Positions 17,673 to 24,780 of a stretch of 64,000 bases of DNA are shown here, in pieces. How positions within the stretch are numbered: the first letter of the stretch is position 1; each line of letters opens with the position of its first letter. The notes beneath the pieces are model-generated. The model did no database searches. It was not told the origin of the DNA and worked only from the letters and a program-made list of their open reading frames with translations. The stretch covers positions 248,001 through 312,000 of the forward strand of contig JACJYC010000004.1 of assembly GCA_020636325.1 (NCBI GenBank), given 5' to 3'. The position numbers and the translations under genes are program-made. This stretch comes from Lewinellaceae bacterium (lineage in GTDB: Bacteria > Bacteroidota > Bacteroidia > Chitinophagales > Saprospiraceae).

Positions 17673-18299
17673 CTACGACTTCAGATCGAGGATGTTGATC
17701 CGGGGGCCGCAAAAGGCCAGGTCCACCTCGACATTGGAGGCTACGACCACCAGCCGTTCGGGGCCGGTGAAATCCCTGATCAGGCCATGGAACCATTCTA
17801 CGCCCTGGGTATCCAGGTTGGTGCTGGGCTCGTCCAGCAATAACACCGAAGTGCGCGAACAGATGGAGAGGGCCAGTTTGAGCCGTTGTTTCATGCCTGA
17901 GGAAAAATGCCGCACCTGTTTTTTTCGGGCGGAAGCTGGAAATCCAAGCAGGTCCATCAAACCCGATGCATCGAGGCCGTCCCTCAGCGGTTGGAACTTA
18001 TGGTGGAAAAGTATGGACTCGGGCAGCGTAAACTCCTCGATCAGTTCGATATAGGGAGCAGCGTAGGCGACCTGCCGGAAGACCTTGTTGATCTCTATGG
18101 GGGATTGGTCCAGGCTGAAGCGGATTTTTCCCTTGGAAGGGGTGAGGTGGCCGGAGATCAGTTTCAGCAAAGTGGATTTTCCGGCGCCGTTGGGGCCGGT
18201 TACGGCATACGCCTGGCCTGGTTGCAGGTCAAGATTGACATTTTTCAATATCCATTCCCACCGGAAGCGCTTTCCGATGCCGGTCAGTTCAATCCTCAT
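17673..18299 (-). CDS. ABC transporter ATP-binding protein, CcmA-like
   Basis: This 208-residue protein is a single nucleotide-binding domain with Walker A GPNGAGKST (about 35), signature FSSGMKQRLKLA, and Walker B VLLLDEPSTNLD. Its size and sequence resemble CcmA-type and related export ATPases. The start overlaps the end of lpxA by 11 bases, so the two are probably translated together. No permease gene is adjacent. A link to lipid A or envelope export is suggested only by position. The role in cytochrome c maturation implied by a CcmA name is not supported by any neighbour. Confidence 0.85.
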   Translation of the reverse strand: MRIELTGIGKRFRWEWILKNVNLDLQPGQAYAVTGPNGAGKSTLLKLISGHLTPSKGKIRFSLDQSPIEINKVFRQVAYAAPYIELIEEFTLPESILFHHKFQPLRDGLDASGLMDLLGFPASARKKQVRHFSSGMKQRLKLALSICSRTSVLLLDEPSTNLDTQGVEWFHGLIRDFTGPERLVVVASNVEVDLAFCGPRINILDLKS

Positions 18300-19107
18300 A
18301 TACGCCGCTGCCGTTTAAAGACTGGTATCCTTTCACCACTCCTGCTTCAGCTACCTTGATAAAGCCGAGGATATCTTCCCGTTCCGGAGTGGGTTCGATG
18401 AGTTCTTCAACTTCCTGAATGGCTCTGGAGAGGTTGTACCCTTTGACAAAAAGGATGCGGTAAATATCGTGGATATGGTTGATGGTTTCGGGAGAGAACT
18501 GCCGGCGGGTGAGGCCGATGGCGTTGATGCCGGCGTAGGACAGGGGTTCCCGGGCAGCTTTGATATAGGGCGGCACGTTTTTGCGCACCAGCGAACCGCC
18601 GGCAACGAAGCTGTGTTTGCCGATGCGGATAAATTGCTGAACAGCGACGAGCCCTTCGAGGATGGCCCAGTCTTCGATCTCGACATGACCCGCGAGGTTT
18701 ACGTTATTGGCCATGATGACATGGTCGCCCAGGATGCAATCGTGTGCGACATGCGAGTACGCCATCAACAGGCAATAATTGCCGACGACTGTTTTGAAGG
18801 AGTCGTTGAACTTCGTCCCCCGGTTGACGGTAACGTATTCCCGGATGACGGTATGGTCGCCGATGAATACATTGGAATATTCCCCTTCGAATTTCAGGTC
18901 CTGAGGTACGCCGGCGATAACGGCGCCCGGGAATATTTTGCAGTTCTTCCCGATCCTGGCCCCTTCGAAAAGGGTTACATTCGGACCAATCCAGGTGCCG
19001 TCCCCGATAATGACGTCTTTATCAATATAGGTGAATGGCCCAATAGTGACATCTTGGCCAATTTGCGCCTCCGGATGGATTACAGTATAAGCATTAGACT
19101 GGATCAT
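18289..19107 (-). CDS. lpxA: UDP-N-acetylglucosamine acyltransferase
   Basis: This 272-residue enzyme performs the first step of lipid A synthesis: acyl transfer from acyl-ACP to UDP-GlcNAc in the cytoplasm. It has the left-handed beta-helix built of hexapeptide repeats (IGPFTYI, VIIGDG, IGPNVTLFEGARIG) with the catalytic-type His in SHVAHDC (about residue 122), followed by a helical C-terminal domain. ATG 19107 is chosen because it lies one base after the lpxC-fabZ stop; a longer TTG start at 19125 would overlap that gene. It forms an operon with lpxC-fabZ upstream and the ABC ATPase downstream. Confidence 0.96.
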   Translation of the reverse strand: MIQSNAYTVIHPEAQIGQDVTIGPFTYIDKDVIIGDGTWIGPNVTLFEGARIGKNCKIFPGAVIAGVPQDLKFEGEYSNVFIGDHTVIREYVTVNRGTKFNDSFKTVVGNYCLLMAYSHVAHDCILGDHVIMANNVNLAGHVEIEDWAILEGLVAVQQFIRIGKHSFVAGGSLVRKNVPPYIKAAREPLSYAGINAIGLTRRQFSPETINHIHDIYRILFVKGYNLSRAIQEVEELIEPTPEREDILGFIKVAEAGVVKGYQSLNGSGVYED

Positions 19108-19108
19108 G

Positions 19109-20497
19109 CTACGAGCGCTTAACAATTTGAGCAGTTAATTCGGCTTCCGAAACGATCTTGTTCCCTACGTATGCTGTGGCAGCCATCTGGCAGATTCCCC
19201 GCCGGATGGGCGCCAAAAGTTCCATTTTAAACAACACGGTATCTCCAGGTACAACCTTTTGCTTGAATTTGGCATTTTCGATTTTCAAAAAGTAGGTATC
19301 CCAGTTCCCGGGGTCCTCAACGGTGGAAAGCGCCAGGATGCCGCCGGTTTGGGCCATAGCCTCAATCTGAAGAACGCCGGGCATTACAGGGTTATTGGGG
19401 AAGTGTCCCTGGAAGAAATATTCGTTAAAAGTGACATTTTTTACGCCTACCACGTGGTGATCCGACAGCTCGATGATCTTGTCCACCAGTAAAAACGGAT
19501 AACGGTGGGGCAGCCATTGAGCGACCTGCACCGAGTCCATGAGCGGGGTAGCATCGGGGTCGTATTTGGGTTTGGCGCCGAGTTTGCGCTGTTCCACACT
19601 TTTTTTCTTGAGGAGTTTGGTGAACTCCACATTAGCGGCATGCCCCGGCTTGGTTGCGATGATCCGGCCTTTGACGGGCGCGCCCAGAAGGGCCATATCG
19701 CCGATGACATCCAGCAGTTTATGCCGTGCCGGCTCGTTTTTGAAATAGAGCTTGTCAGCGTTCAGGATGCCTTCCTGCGTAACGGGTATGGCTTCCACGC
19801 CCAATTTGGCTGCCAGGTTTTTCAATTCATCTTCCGCCACAGGCCGGTTGCTGATCACTACGGCATTGTTCAGGCTGCCGCCTTTGATCAGGTTGCGCTC
19901 CAGCAGGGCCTGCACCTCATGGAGGAAGACAAAGGTGCGGCAGGGCGCTATTTCGGTTTCGTAGTCCTCCAATCCGGTGAGGGTTGCATATTGTTGGCCG
20001 AGCACTTCCGATTTGAAGTCGATCATGGTGGTGACTTCAAAGTGGTCGGCAGGCAGGGCGATCAATTCCGCACCGGTTTTTTCATCCCGGTAGGCGATCG
20101 GTTCTTCTATTTCAAAGAATTGGCGATCTGCGTTTTGTTCCTGGATGCCGGCGGCTTTCAACGCTTTGACGTACTCGGCGGCGCTTCCATCCAGGATGGG
20201 GGCTTCCGGGCCGTCGATCATGATCAGCACGTTGTCGATCTGCAGGCCGCACAGGGCCGAAAGCACATGCTCAACGGTGGATACGGTAGCATCATTGACC
20301 TGGATGGTCGTACCCCTGTCGGTCGAAATGACCCTGTTGATGTCAGCGCTCAGGACCGGCTGATTTTCAAGGTCAACGCGTTGGAATTTAAATCCATGGT
20401 CTTCGGGGGCAGGATTGAACGTCAGGGTCGCTTGCTGGCCGGTGTGCAAACCGATACCGGTCAGGCTGACAGGCTCCTTGATCGTGTGTTGTTTCAT
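19109..20497 (-). CDS. lpxC-fabZ: bifunctional LpxC deacetylase / FabZ dehydratase
   Basis: This 462-residue fusion is characteristic of Bacteroidota. The N-terminal part (1 to about 310) is the zinc-dependent UDP-3-O-acyl-GlcNAc deacetylase, with zinc-ligand motifs STVEHVLSAL (His77) and HKLLDVIGDMALLG, plus KPGHAANVEF. The C-terminal part is the 3-hydroxyacyl-ACP dehydratase with LPHRYPFLLVDKI and the hot-dog active-site segment FFQGHFPNNPVMPGVLQIEA. One polypeptide thus commits precursors to lipid A and supplies fatty-acid dehydration. The start is placed at MKQHTIKEPVSLTGIG by family similarity; an ATG six codons upstream (20515) is an alternative. It is preceded by a -7 element at 20592 and followed after one base by lpxA. 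Confidence 0.96.
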   Translation of the reverse strand: MKQHTIKEPVSLTGIGLHTGQQATLTFNPAPEDHGFKFQRVDLENQPVLSADINRVISTDRGTTIQVNDATVSTVEHVLSALCGLQIDNVLIMIDGPEAPILDGSAAEYVKALKAAGIQEQNADRQFFEIEEPIAYRDEKTGAELIALPADHFEVTTMIDFKSEVLGQQYATLTGLEDYETEIAPCRTFVFLHEVQALLERNLIKGGSLNNAVVISNRPVAEDELKNLAAKLGVEAIPVTQEGILNADKLYFKNEPARHKLLDVIGDMALLGAPVKGRIIATKPGHAANVEFTKLLKKKSVEQRKLGAKPKYDPDATPLMDSVQVAQWLPHRYPFLLVDKIIELSDHHVVGVKNVTFNEYFFQGHFPNNPVMPGVLQIEAMAQTGGILALSTVEDPGNWDTYFLKIENAKFKQKVVPGDTVLFKMELLAPIRRGICQMAATAYVGNKIVSEAELTAQIVKRS

Positions 20498-20591
20498 CTC
20501 GTATGGTCTGGACATCTAATAAAACTTGACGATTTTAACAAATCGAATGATAATCGGTTTATCGGAATCCATTGTGCACAACAGATAGAGG

Positions 20592-20599
20592 CAAATTTA
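20592..20599 (-). promoter_or_regulatory. minus-strand -7 element, TAAATTTG, for lpxC-fabZ
   Basis: This exact TAnnTTTG match lies in the 167-base gap between lpxD and lpxC-fabZ, reading toward lpxC. It implies that lpxC-fabZ and lpxA have their own promoter besides any read-through from lpxD. Confidence 0.55.
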
Positions 20600-20664
20600 A
20601 AGTCCTTTCAGGTTTGGTCAGGATGATGACTTCTGTTTTTGGTAACACACCTGCCCGGGATCTG

Positions 20665-21699
20665 TTATTTTTCCTTTGGTGTGACAGCTTTTTGAAGTTG
20701 GTGTATCTGGCGGTAAATTTCGGGCAATTTTTTGAAAACTGCATAAGCCTTTATGTAGTCATTGTAGGGAATGGCCGGCGAACCGAACAGTGCGGTATCC
20801 GGGGTCTCTACGTGGGCCGCCAGTCCGCTCTGGGCCTGTATCTGCGTACCTGCTGCGATTTTGAGGTGGCCGGAAAAGCCGACCTGTCCGCCGATCCGGC
20901 AGTTCGGGCCGATCTTGGTGCTGCCTGCAATGCCGGTTTGAGCCGCTATCACGGTGTTTTCCCCGATTTCTACATTATGGCCTACCTGGATAAGGTTGTC
21001 CAGCTTGACGCCCCGCCGGATGATGGTTGACCCCAGCGTTGCCCGGTCGATGGTCGTATTGGCGCCGATCTCGACGTTGTCTTCCAGGACCACATTTCCA
21101 AGGTGTTGGATCTTTTTGTAGGATCCGTCCGGTTGCGGAGCAAAACCGAAACCGTCGGCGCCGATAACGGCATTTGACTGTACGGTGCAATACTGCCCGA
21201 TCTCGCATTCTTTCAGGATGCGGACGCCCGGAAACAGGACGGAATGGTCGCCGATAGTGACCCCCGGGCCGATGAACACCTGTTCGTGGATCCACACATG
21301 GTTGCCGATCCTGGCGCCTGCCGAAATGATGCTGAACGGTCCGATATTGACATCCGTTCCCAGTACGGCCTCCGGATGAATGTCCGCTTTTTCGGACCTG
21401 ACCGCCAGGCTTTTCTGAATTTTTCCGAATTCCTGGGTGAGAAAGGCGATTGAACTGTACACATCCTCAACCCGGATCAGTGTTGCCCTGATCGGTTCCT
21501 TCGGCTCAAAGCTTTTGGAAACCACCAGAATGGATGCAGTGGTCGTATAGGCAAACGGCTCGTATTTCGGATTGCCCAGAAAAGATATGGTGCCCTCACC
21601 GCCGACCTCAATCGGACTGGGTTTCCTGACAAAAACTTCCGGGTCCCCTTCGACCGTTCCGTTTAAAAGCCCTGCTAAATGACTTGCTGACAGTTGCAT
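20665..21699 (-). CDS. lpxD: UDP-3-O-acylglucosamine N-acyltransferase
   Basis: This 344-residue enzyme carries out the third step of lipid A synthesis. The N-terminal LpxD-specific domain includes GEGTISFLGNPKYEPF. A hexapeptide beta-helix follows from about residue 105 to 300 (IHPEAVLG, NIGPFSI, IGPGVTIG), with catalytic His241 in LIQVGHNVEIG and a short C-terminal helix. The start is MQLSASHLAG at 21699; a longer frame from 21729 would begin upstream of the promoter element. TACCTTTG ends only four bases before this ATG. It lies upstream of lpxC-fabZ and lpxA on the same strand, so the early lipid A genes are clustered. Confidence 0.96.
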   Translation of the reverse strand: MQLSASHLAGLLNGTVEGDPEVFVRKPSPIEVGGEGTISFLGNPKYEPFAYTTTASILVVSKSFEPKEPIRATLIRVEDVYSSIAFLTQEFGKIQKSLAVRSEKADIHPEAVLGTDVNIGPFSIISAGARIGNHVWIHEQVFIGPGVTIGDHSVLFPGVRILKECEIGQYCTVQSNAVIGADGFGFAPQPDGSYKKIQHLGNVVLEDNVEIGANTTIDRATLGSTIIRRGVKLDNLIQVGHNVEIGENTVIAAQTGIAGSTKIGPNCRIGGQVGFSGHLKIAAGTQIQAQSGLAAHVETPDTALFGSPAIPYNDYIKAYAVFKKLPEIYRQIHQLQKAVTPKEK

Positions 21700-21703
21700 G
21701 CGG

Positions 21704-21711
21704 CAAAGGTA
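21704..21711 (-). promoter_or_regulatory. minus-strand -7 element, TACCTTTG, 4 bases before lpxD
   Basis: This exact TAnnTTTG match is separated from the lpxD ATG by CCGC only. Transcription would start at or next to the ATG, predicting a leaderless or nearly leaderless mRNA. The same spacing occurs at guaA. Confidence 0.55.
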
Positions 21712-21809
21712 GCAAAAAAGCGATAACATGGTTTAAACTTGGTGTCAAGAGGTTTTTTCGATACCCCTCCGGCTGCTTCAATGCGAATGCTCTGGCAGTT
21801 GCTTTTTCC

Positions 21810-22727
21810 TTATTTCTTTGGAAGGGCTTCCGGCGTGATAAAGGACCAATCCAACCTGCCGGCCTGCGGGTCATGGTGGAAAATCAGCACCTGATCTGGG
21901 TCAAAGCTGGTCACGTATTCCGGTGCATAGCGCGGATCCAGGCTGTTGTTGAGGCCGGCGCCCAACAGTACAACGCCCTCGGCGGTGCGGTAGGAAAACT
22001 TCTTGGCTTTGGTGCCGAGGTCGCCGCCCACCATGATGACCTGGATGCCCTTGTTCTGCACGGCCGTCAGCATCGGGTAAACCGTTTCGGTGAATAAGCT
22101 GGCGGAATCGCAGGTGACGGCCGGGTCGGGGTAGTTGGCATTGAATGCCTTGATCTGCTGCCCGCCGCGGTCGGTGATCAGGCCGGCCAGCAAGGCATGA
22201 TGGTGGAGGATAACCAGGTGAGACGCCTGTTGAATGGTATCGCAAACGCTCCTGATCAGCTCAAGTTGCCGGGATTTGGCGGCGCAGTTGTCCTGAGCCG
22301 GCGTTGAAGGGTAATACCAAAAGTAGTTCGTATTGAGGACAACCAGGCAAATGCCGTTTATCCACGCGGCGTAAAAGGTCGGCCGGCCGGTATAGGTTTC
22401 AATCCGGTCCTGGTGGCCGAACAGCAGATCGTGGTTGCCTAAGGTCCATTGTGTCCGGGAAGAACCCAGATCAAAAAGGGAGTCCAGGTAATCGAGCGTA
22501 CCGGGCTCTTCCGTCGTCCTGCTGCAAATGTCGCCGCCCAGCCAGACCTGGTCAAATCGGGAAAAATCCGCGCTTTCCAGCCGGGGATCGACCCGGTTGC
22601 CCTGGTTCCAATCGTAGATATGCCCCATGAAAAGGTATTGGAAAGCCTTCTCATTTTCCGGTTCGGCGCATCCGCTCCATAAACTGATCAGGAGGAAGCA
22701 AATTCCAAAACCAAAACAATTTCTCAT
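21810..22727 (-). CDS. calcineurin-like metallophosphoesterase lipoprotein
   Basis: This 305-residue protein has a lipobox LWSGC (Cys near residue 20), so it is probably a membrane-anchored lipoprotein. The metallophosphoesterase signature follows in order: FMGHIYDW, WLGGDIC, TLGNHD, and LVILHHHALLAG, which supply the two-metal site. The first motif, GHIYDW, replaces the usual D-x-H with G-H, so one metal ligand may be missing or supplied differently. The start overlaps the stop of the coiled-coil gene upstream by four bases (ATGA), showing translational coupling. The substrate is unknown. Confidence 0.8.
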   Translation of the reverse strand: MRNCFGFGICFLLISLWSGCAEPENEKAFQYLFMGHIYDWNQGNRVDPRLESADFSRFDQVWLGGDICSRTTEEPGTLDYLDSLFDLGSSRTQWTLGNHDLLFGHQDRIETYTGRPTFYAAWINGICLVVLNTNYFWYYPSTPAQDNCAAKSRQLELIRSVCDTIQQASHLVILHHHALLAGLITDRGGQQIKAFNANYPDPAVTCDSASLFTETVYPMLTAVQNKGIQVIMVGGDLGTKAKKFSYRTAEGVVLLGAGLNNSLDPRYAPEYVTSFDPDQVLIFHHDPQAGRLDWSFITPEALPKK

Positions 22728-23395
22728 GGACGGTTGATTTCACGGGTCATTTTGTCCAGTTCGTTGAGGATCGATTCGGCGTGGCCTGCATCGACGCTTG
22801 CGAACATGCGCTCGGATAACTCCTCTATGGTTTTCAGGACGAGGGTGTCCGTTTCAACTTCCGACCTCAATTCTTCCATTTCGGCGATCTCATCGAAATG
22901 GGATTCGCGCATTTTCCGGAGCTTTTGTTTTTTTTCCTCTATGGCTGCCGAAAGATGGTGGTGGTGGGCGAGGTCTTCCAGCTTCCGGATCGCCGAATCA
23001 AAGAAAGAGATCTTGGCCTCCCTCAACCGGACTTCATCCTGAAAAGCGGCAATCAGCTTTTCTGTTTCCTTGCGCTGTCCGGGGCTGGTTTCTCTTTTCC
23101 TCAGCTCGGTTTGGAGCTCTTCGATCTGCTTTTGGGCATCCTTCAGTTCCTGCTCGTTTTTTTCAACCTGCCGGACACAATATTGAATGCGCCGGACGAT
23201 CTGCCCTGACGGACTTTTTTCAAAGGTCCTTTGTTTTCTGACCTGCCGGACGATGGTCCACACCAGGAGAACCAGCGCGATAAAAATCAGGATCAGCATG
23301 AAAAAGCGCATCAGGGGGAATAGCCGGATGATCAGCCACAATGCGGGAATGCCGATCAATAGCCAGATGAATAATTGTTCTTTTTGCCTGGACAT
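22724..23395 (-). CDS. membrane-anchored coiled-coil protein of unknown function
   Basis: This 223-residue protein starts at MSRQKEQLF. A strongly hydrophobic double segment at about 8-48 (LFIWLLIGIPALWLIIRLF, then MRFFMLILIFIALVLLVW) is followed by basic residues and a long charged heptad-rich region to the C-terminus, ending with EILNELDKMTREINRP-like helices. No family is recognised. The start is supported by a -7 element at 23420-23427, which excludes the longer frame. It overlaps the phosphoesterase gene by four bases, so the two probably work together at the inner membrane or its lipoprotein face. Confidence 0.65.
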   Translation of the reverse strand: MSRQKEQLFIWLLIGIPALWLIIRLFPLMRFFMLILIFIALVLLVWTIVRQVRKQRTFEKSPSGQIVRRIQYCVRQVEKNEQELKDAQKQIEELQTELRKRETSPGQRKETEKLIAAFQDEVRLREAKISFFDSAIRKLEDLAHHHHLSAAIEEKKQKLRKMRESHFDEIAEMEELRSEVETDTLVLKTIEELSERMFASVDAGHAESILNELDKMTREINRP

Positions 23396-23419
23396 TGGCA
23401 ATTGCTGCTGTTTGAAGCC

Positions 23420-23427
23420 CAAATATA
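23420..23427 (-). promoter_or_regulatory. minus-strand -7 element, TATATTTG
   Basis: This exact TAnnTTTG match lies 24 bases before the ATG at 23395, in the gap after the 3-hydroxyacyl-CoA dehydrogenase stop. It drives the coiled-coil/phosphoesterase pair. Confidence 0.6.
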
Positions 23428-23464
23428 GGCTTTTGGTTTTACACAATTGGGGCGACCGGGGCTG

Positions 23465-24613
23465 TCACGGCGCTTTTTGCAAGGCATTTTTTCGCAACCA
23501 TGGGCTGCACCGATAACGGTCCTCCCGGTAAAAATCGTACAATTCGTCCATCATCCTGGCGCATTCACCCACGCCGATCTCCTCGGCCCAGGCCAGTAAC
23601 CCCTTTGGATAGTTTACGCCTTTGGTCATCGCCAGGTCGATATCCTCCCGTTCGGCGATGCCGAAATGAAGGGCATCGGCTGCTTCGTTGATCAGCATGA
23701 CCAGAATCCGCTTGAAGATCATTTGACCGAGCGCCCCATCTTCTGAAGGGACCGGAGCGGGCGCTTCCGGGCGATAGTCGTAGAATCCCCGGCCGGCTTT
23801 TTTACCGAGGAAACCGGCTTCGACCAGGTCCTTCTGGGTAAAGGAGGGCTTATACCTCGGCTCATGGAAGCTGGCCCTGTATACGGATTCCGTGACCGCA
23901 TAATTGACATCGTGGCCGATAAAATCCATCAGGGCGAATGGCCCCATGCGAAACCCGCCGAAATGGGTCATGGCCCGGTCAATGGTGGCGGGATCGGCCA
24001 ACCCTTCATCCAGAATGCGCAAGGCCTCGCTATAAAATGGACGCGCCACCCGGTTGACGATGAAACCCGGCGTATTCCTGGCCATTACGGGGATCTTGCC
24101 CCATTCTTTTACCCAGGAAACCGCCCGTTTGATGCGGTCACGGTCTGTTTGGGCTGCCGGAATCACTTCGACCAGCTGCATGACCGGCGCCGGATTGAAG
24201 AAATGGAGGCCGAAAACCCGGCCGGGATGCGTGCAGGCTGCTGCGATTGCGGTTACGGACAAGGAGGAAGTGTTGGTAGCCAGGGCGCATTCCGGACTTG
24301 CGATTTCCTCAAGCTCCCTGAATACCGCTTGCTTGACCTCCAGCTTTTCTACGATGGCTTCAATGATCAGCGATGCATCGGCCAGGGCGTCAAAATCCGG
24401 TACAAACCGGATCCTGCTCAGCAAACCCGACGCTTTTTCCTGGGTGAACTTCCCTTTGGCGGTCAGCAGGGCCATGGTATCCTTCAATCGGGCTTCCGCC
24501 TTCAGGACGGCTTCCGGGTTATTGTCGTAAACCGTTACCTCGTGACCCGCCCCGGCCAGTACCTGGGCAATTCCGCTGCCCATGGCTCCGCTGCCTATGA
24601 TTCCTGTTTTCAT
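23465..24613 (-). CDS. 3-hydroxyacyl-CoA dehydrogenase (3-hydroxybutyryl-CoA type)
   Basis: This 382-residue enzyme oxidises 3-hydroxyacyl-CoA with NAD. It has an N-terminal Rossmann motif GIIGSGAMGSGIAQVLAGAG, catalytic elements NTSSLSV and FGLHFFNPAPVMQLVEVI, then NTPGFIVNRVARPF. Two 3HCDH C-terminal domains follow (the second from about residue 295), whereas the short 280-residue form has one. This resembles the PaaH/PaaC group used in phenylacetate and butanoate metabolism. No other beta-oxidation gene is adjacent. It has its own promoter element at 24660. Confidence 0.93.
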   Translation of the reverse strand: MKTGIIGSGAMGSGIAQVLAGAGHEVTVYDNNPEAVLKAEARLKDTMALLTAKGKFTQEKASGLLSRIRFVPDFDALADASLIIEAIVEKLEVKQAVFRELEEIASPECALATNTSSLSVTAIAAACTHPGRVFGLHFFNPAPVMQLVEVIPAAQTDRDRIKRAVSWVKEWGKIPVMARNTPGFIVNRVARPFYSEALRILDEGLADPATIDRAMTHFGGFRMGPFALMDFIGHDVNYAVTESVYRASFHEPRYKPSFTQKDLVEAGFLGKKAGRGFYDYRPEAPAPVPSEDGALGQMIFKRILVMLINEAADALHFGIAEREDIDLAMTKGVNYPKGLLAWAEEIGVGECARMMDELYDFYREDRYRCSPWLRKNALQKAP

Positions 24614-24659
24614 GATCTCAGCTTTACGATTGCCCGCAACAGTCGGGGCAACCGGACCG

Positions 24660-24667
24660 CAAATATA
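24660..24667 (-). promoter_or_regulatory. minus-strand -7 element, TATATTTG, for the dehydrogenase
   Basis: This exact TAnnTTTG match lies 46 bases before the ATG at 24613. It is back to back with the plus-strand element at 24741. Confidence 0.6.
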
Positions 24668-24740
24668 CCCAATGAGCGGGTTTTGTCGGATACGGGCAAG
24701 CCTCGAACCGCAATTCTGGATCTTGCTTTTGTCTTTTTTC

Positions 24741-24748
24741 TAATTTTG
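24741..24748 (+). promoter_or_regulatory. -7 element, TAATTTTG, for the second BNR gene
   Basis: This exact TAnnTTTG match lies 32 bases before the ATG at 24781. Together with 24660-24667 it makes a divergent promoter region. Confidence 0.55.
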
Positions 24749-24780
24749 GCGTTTCTTAATCCAAACCTTATATCTAGTGT

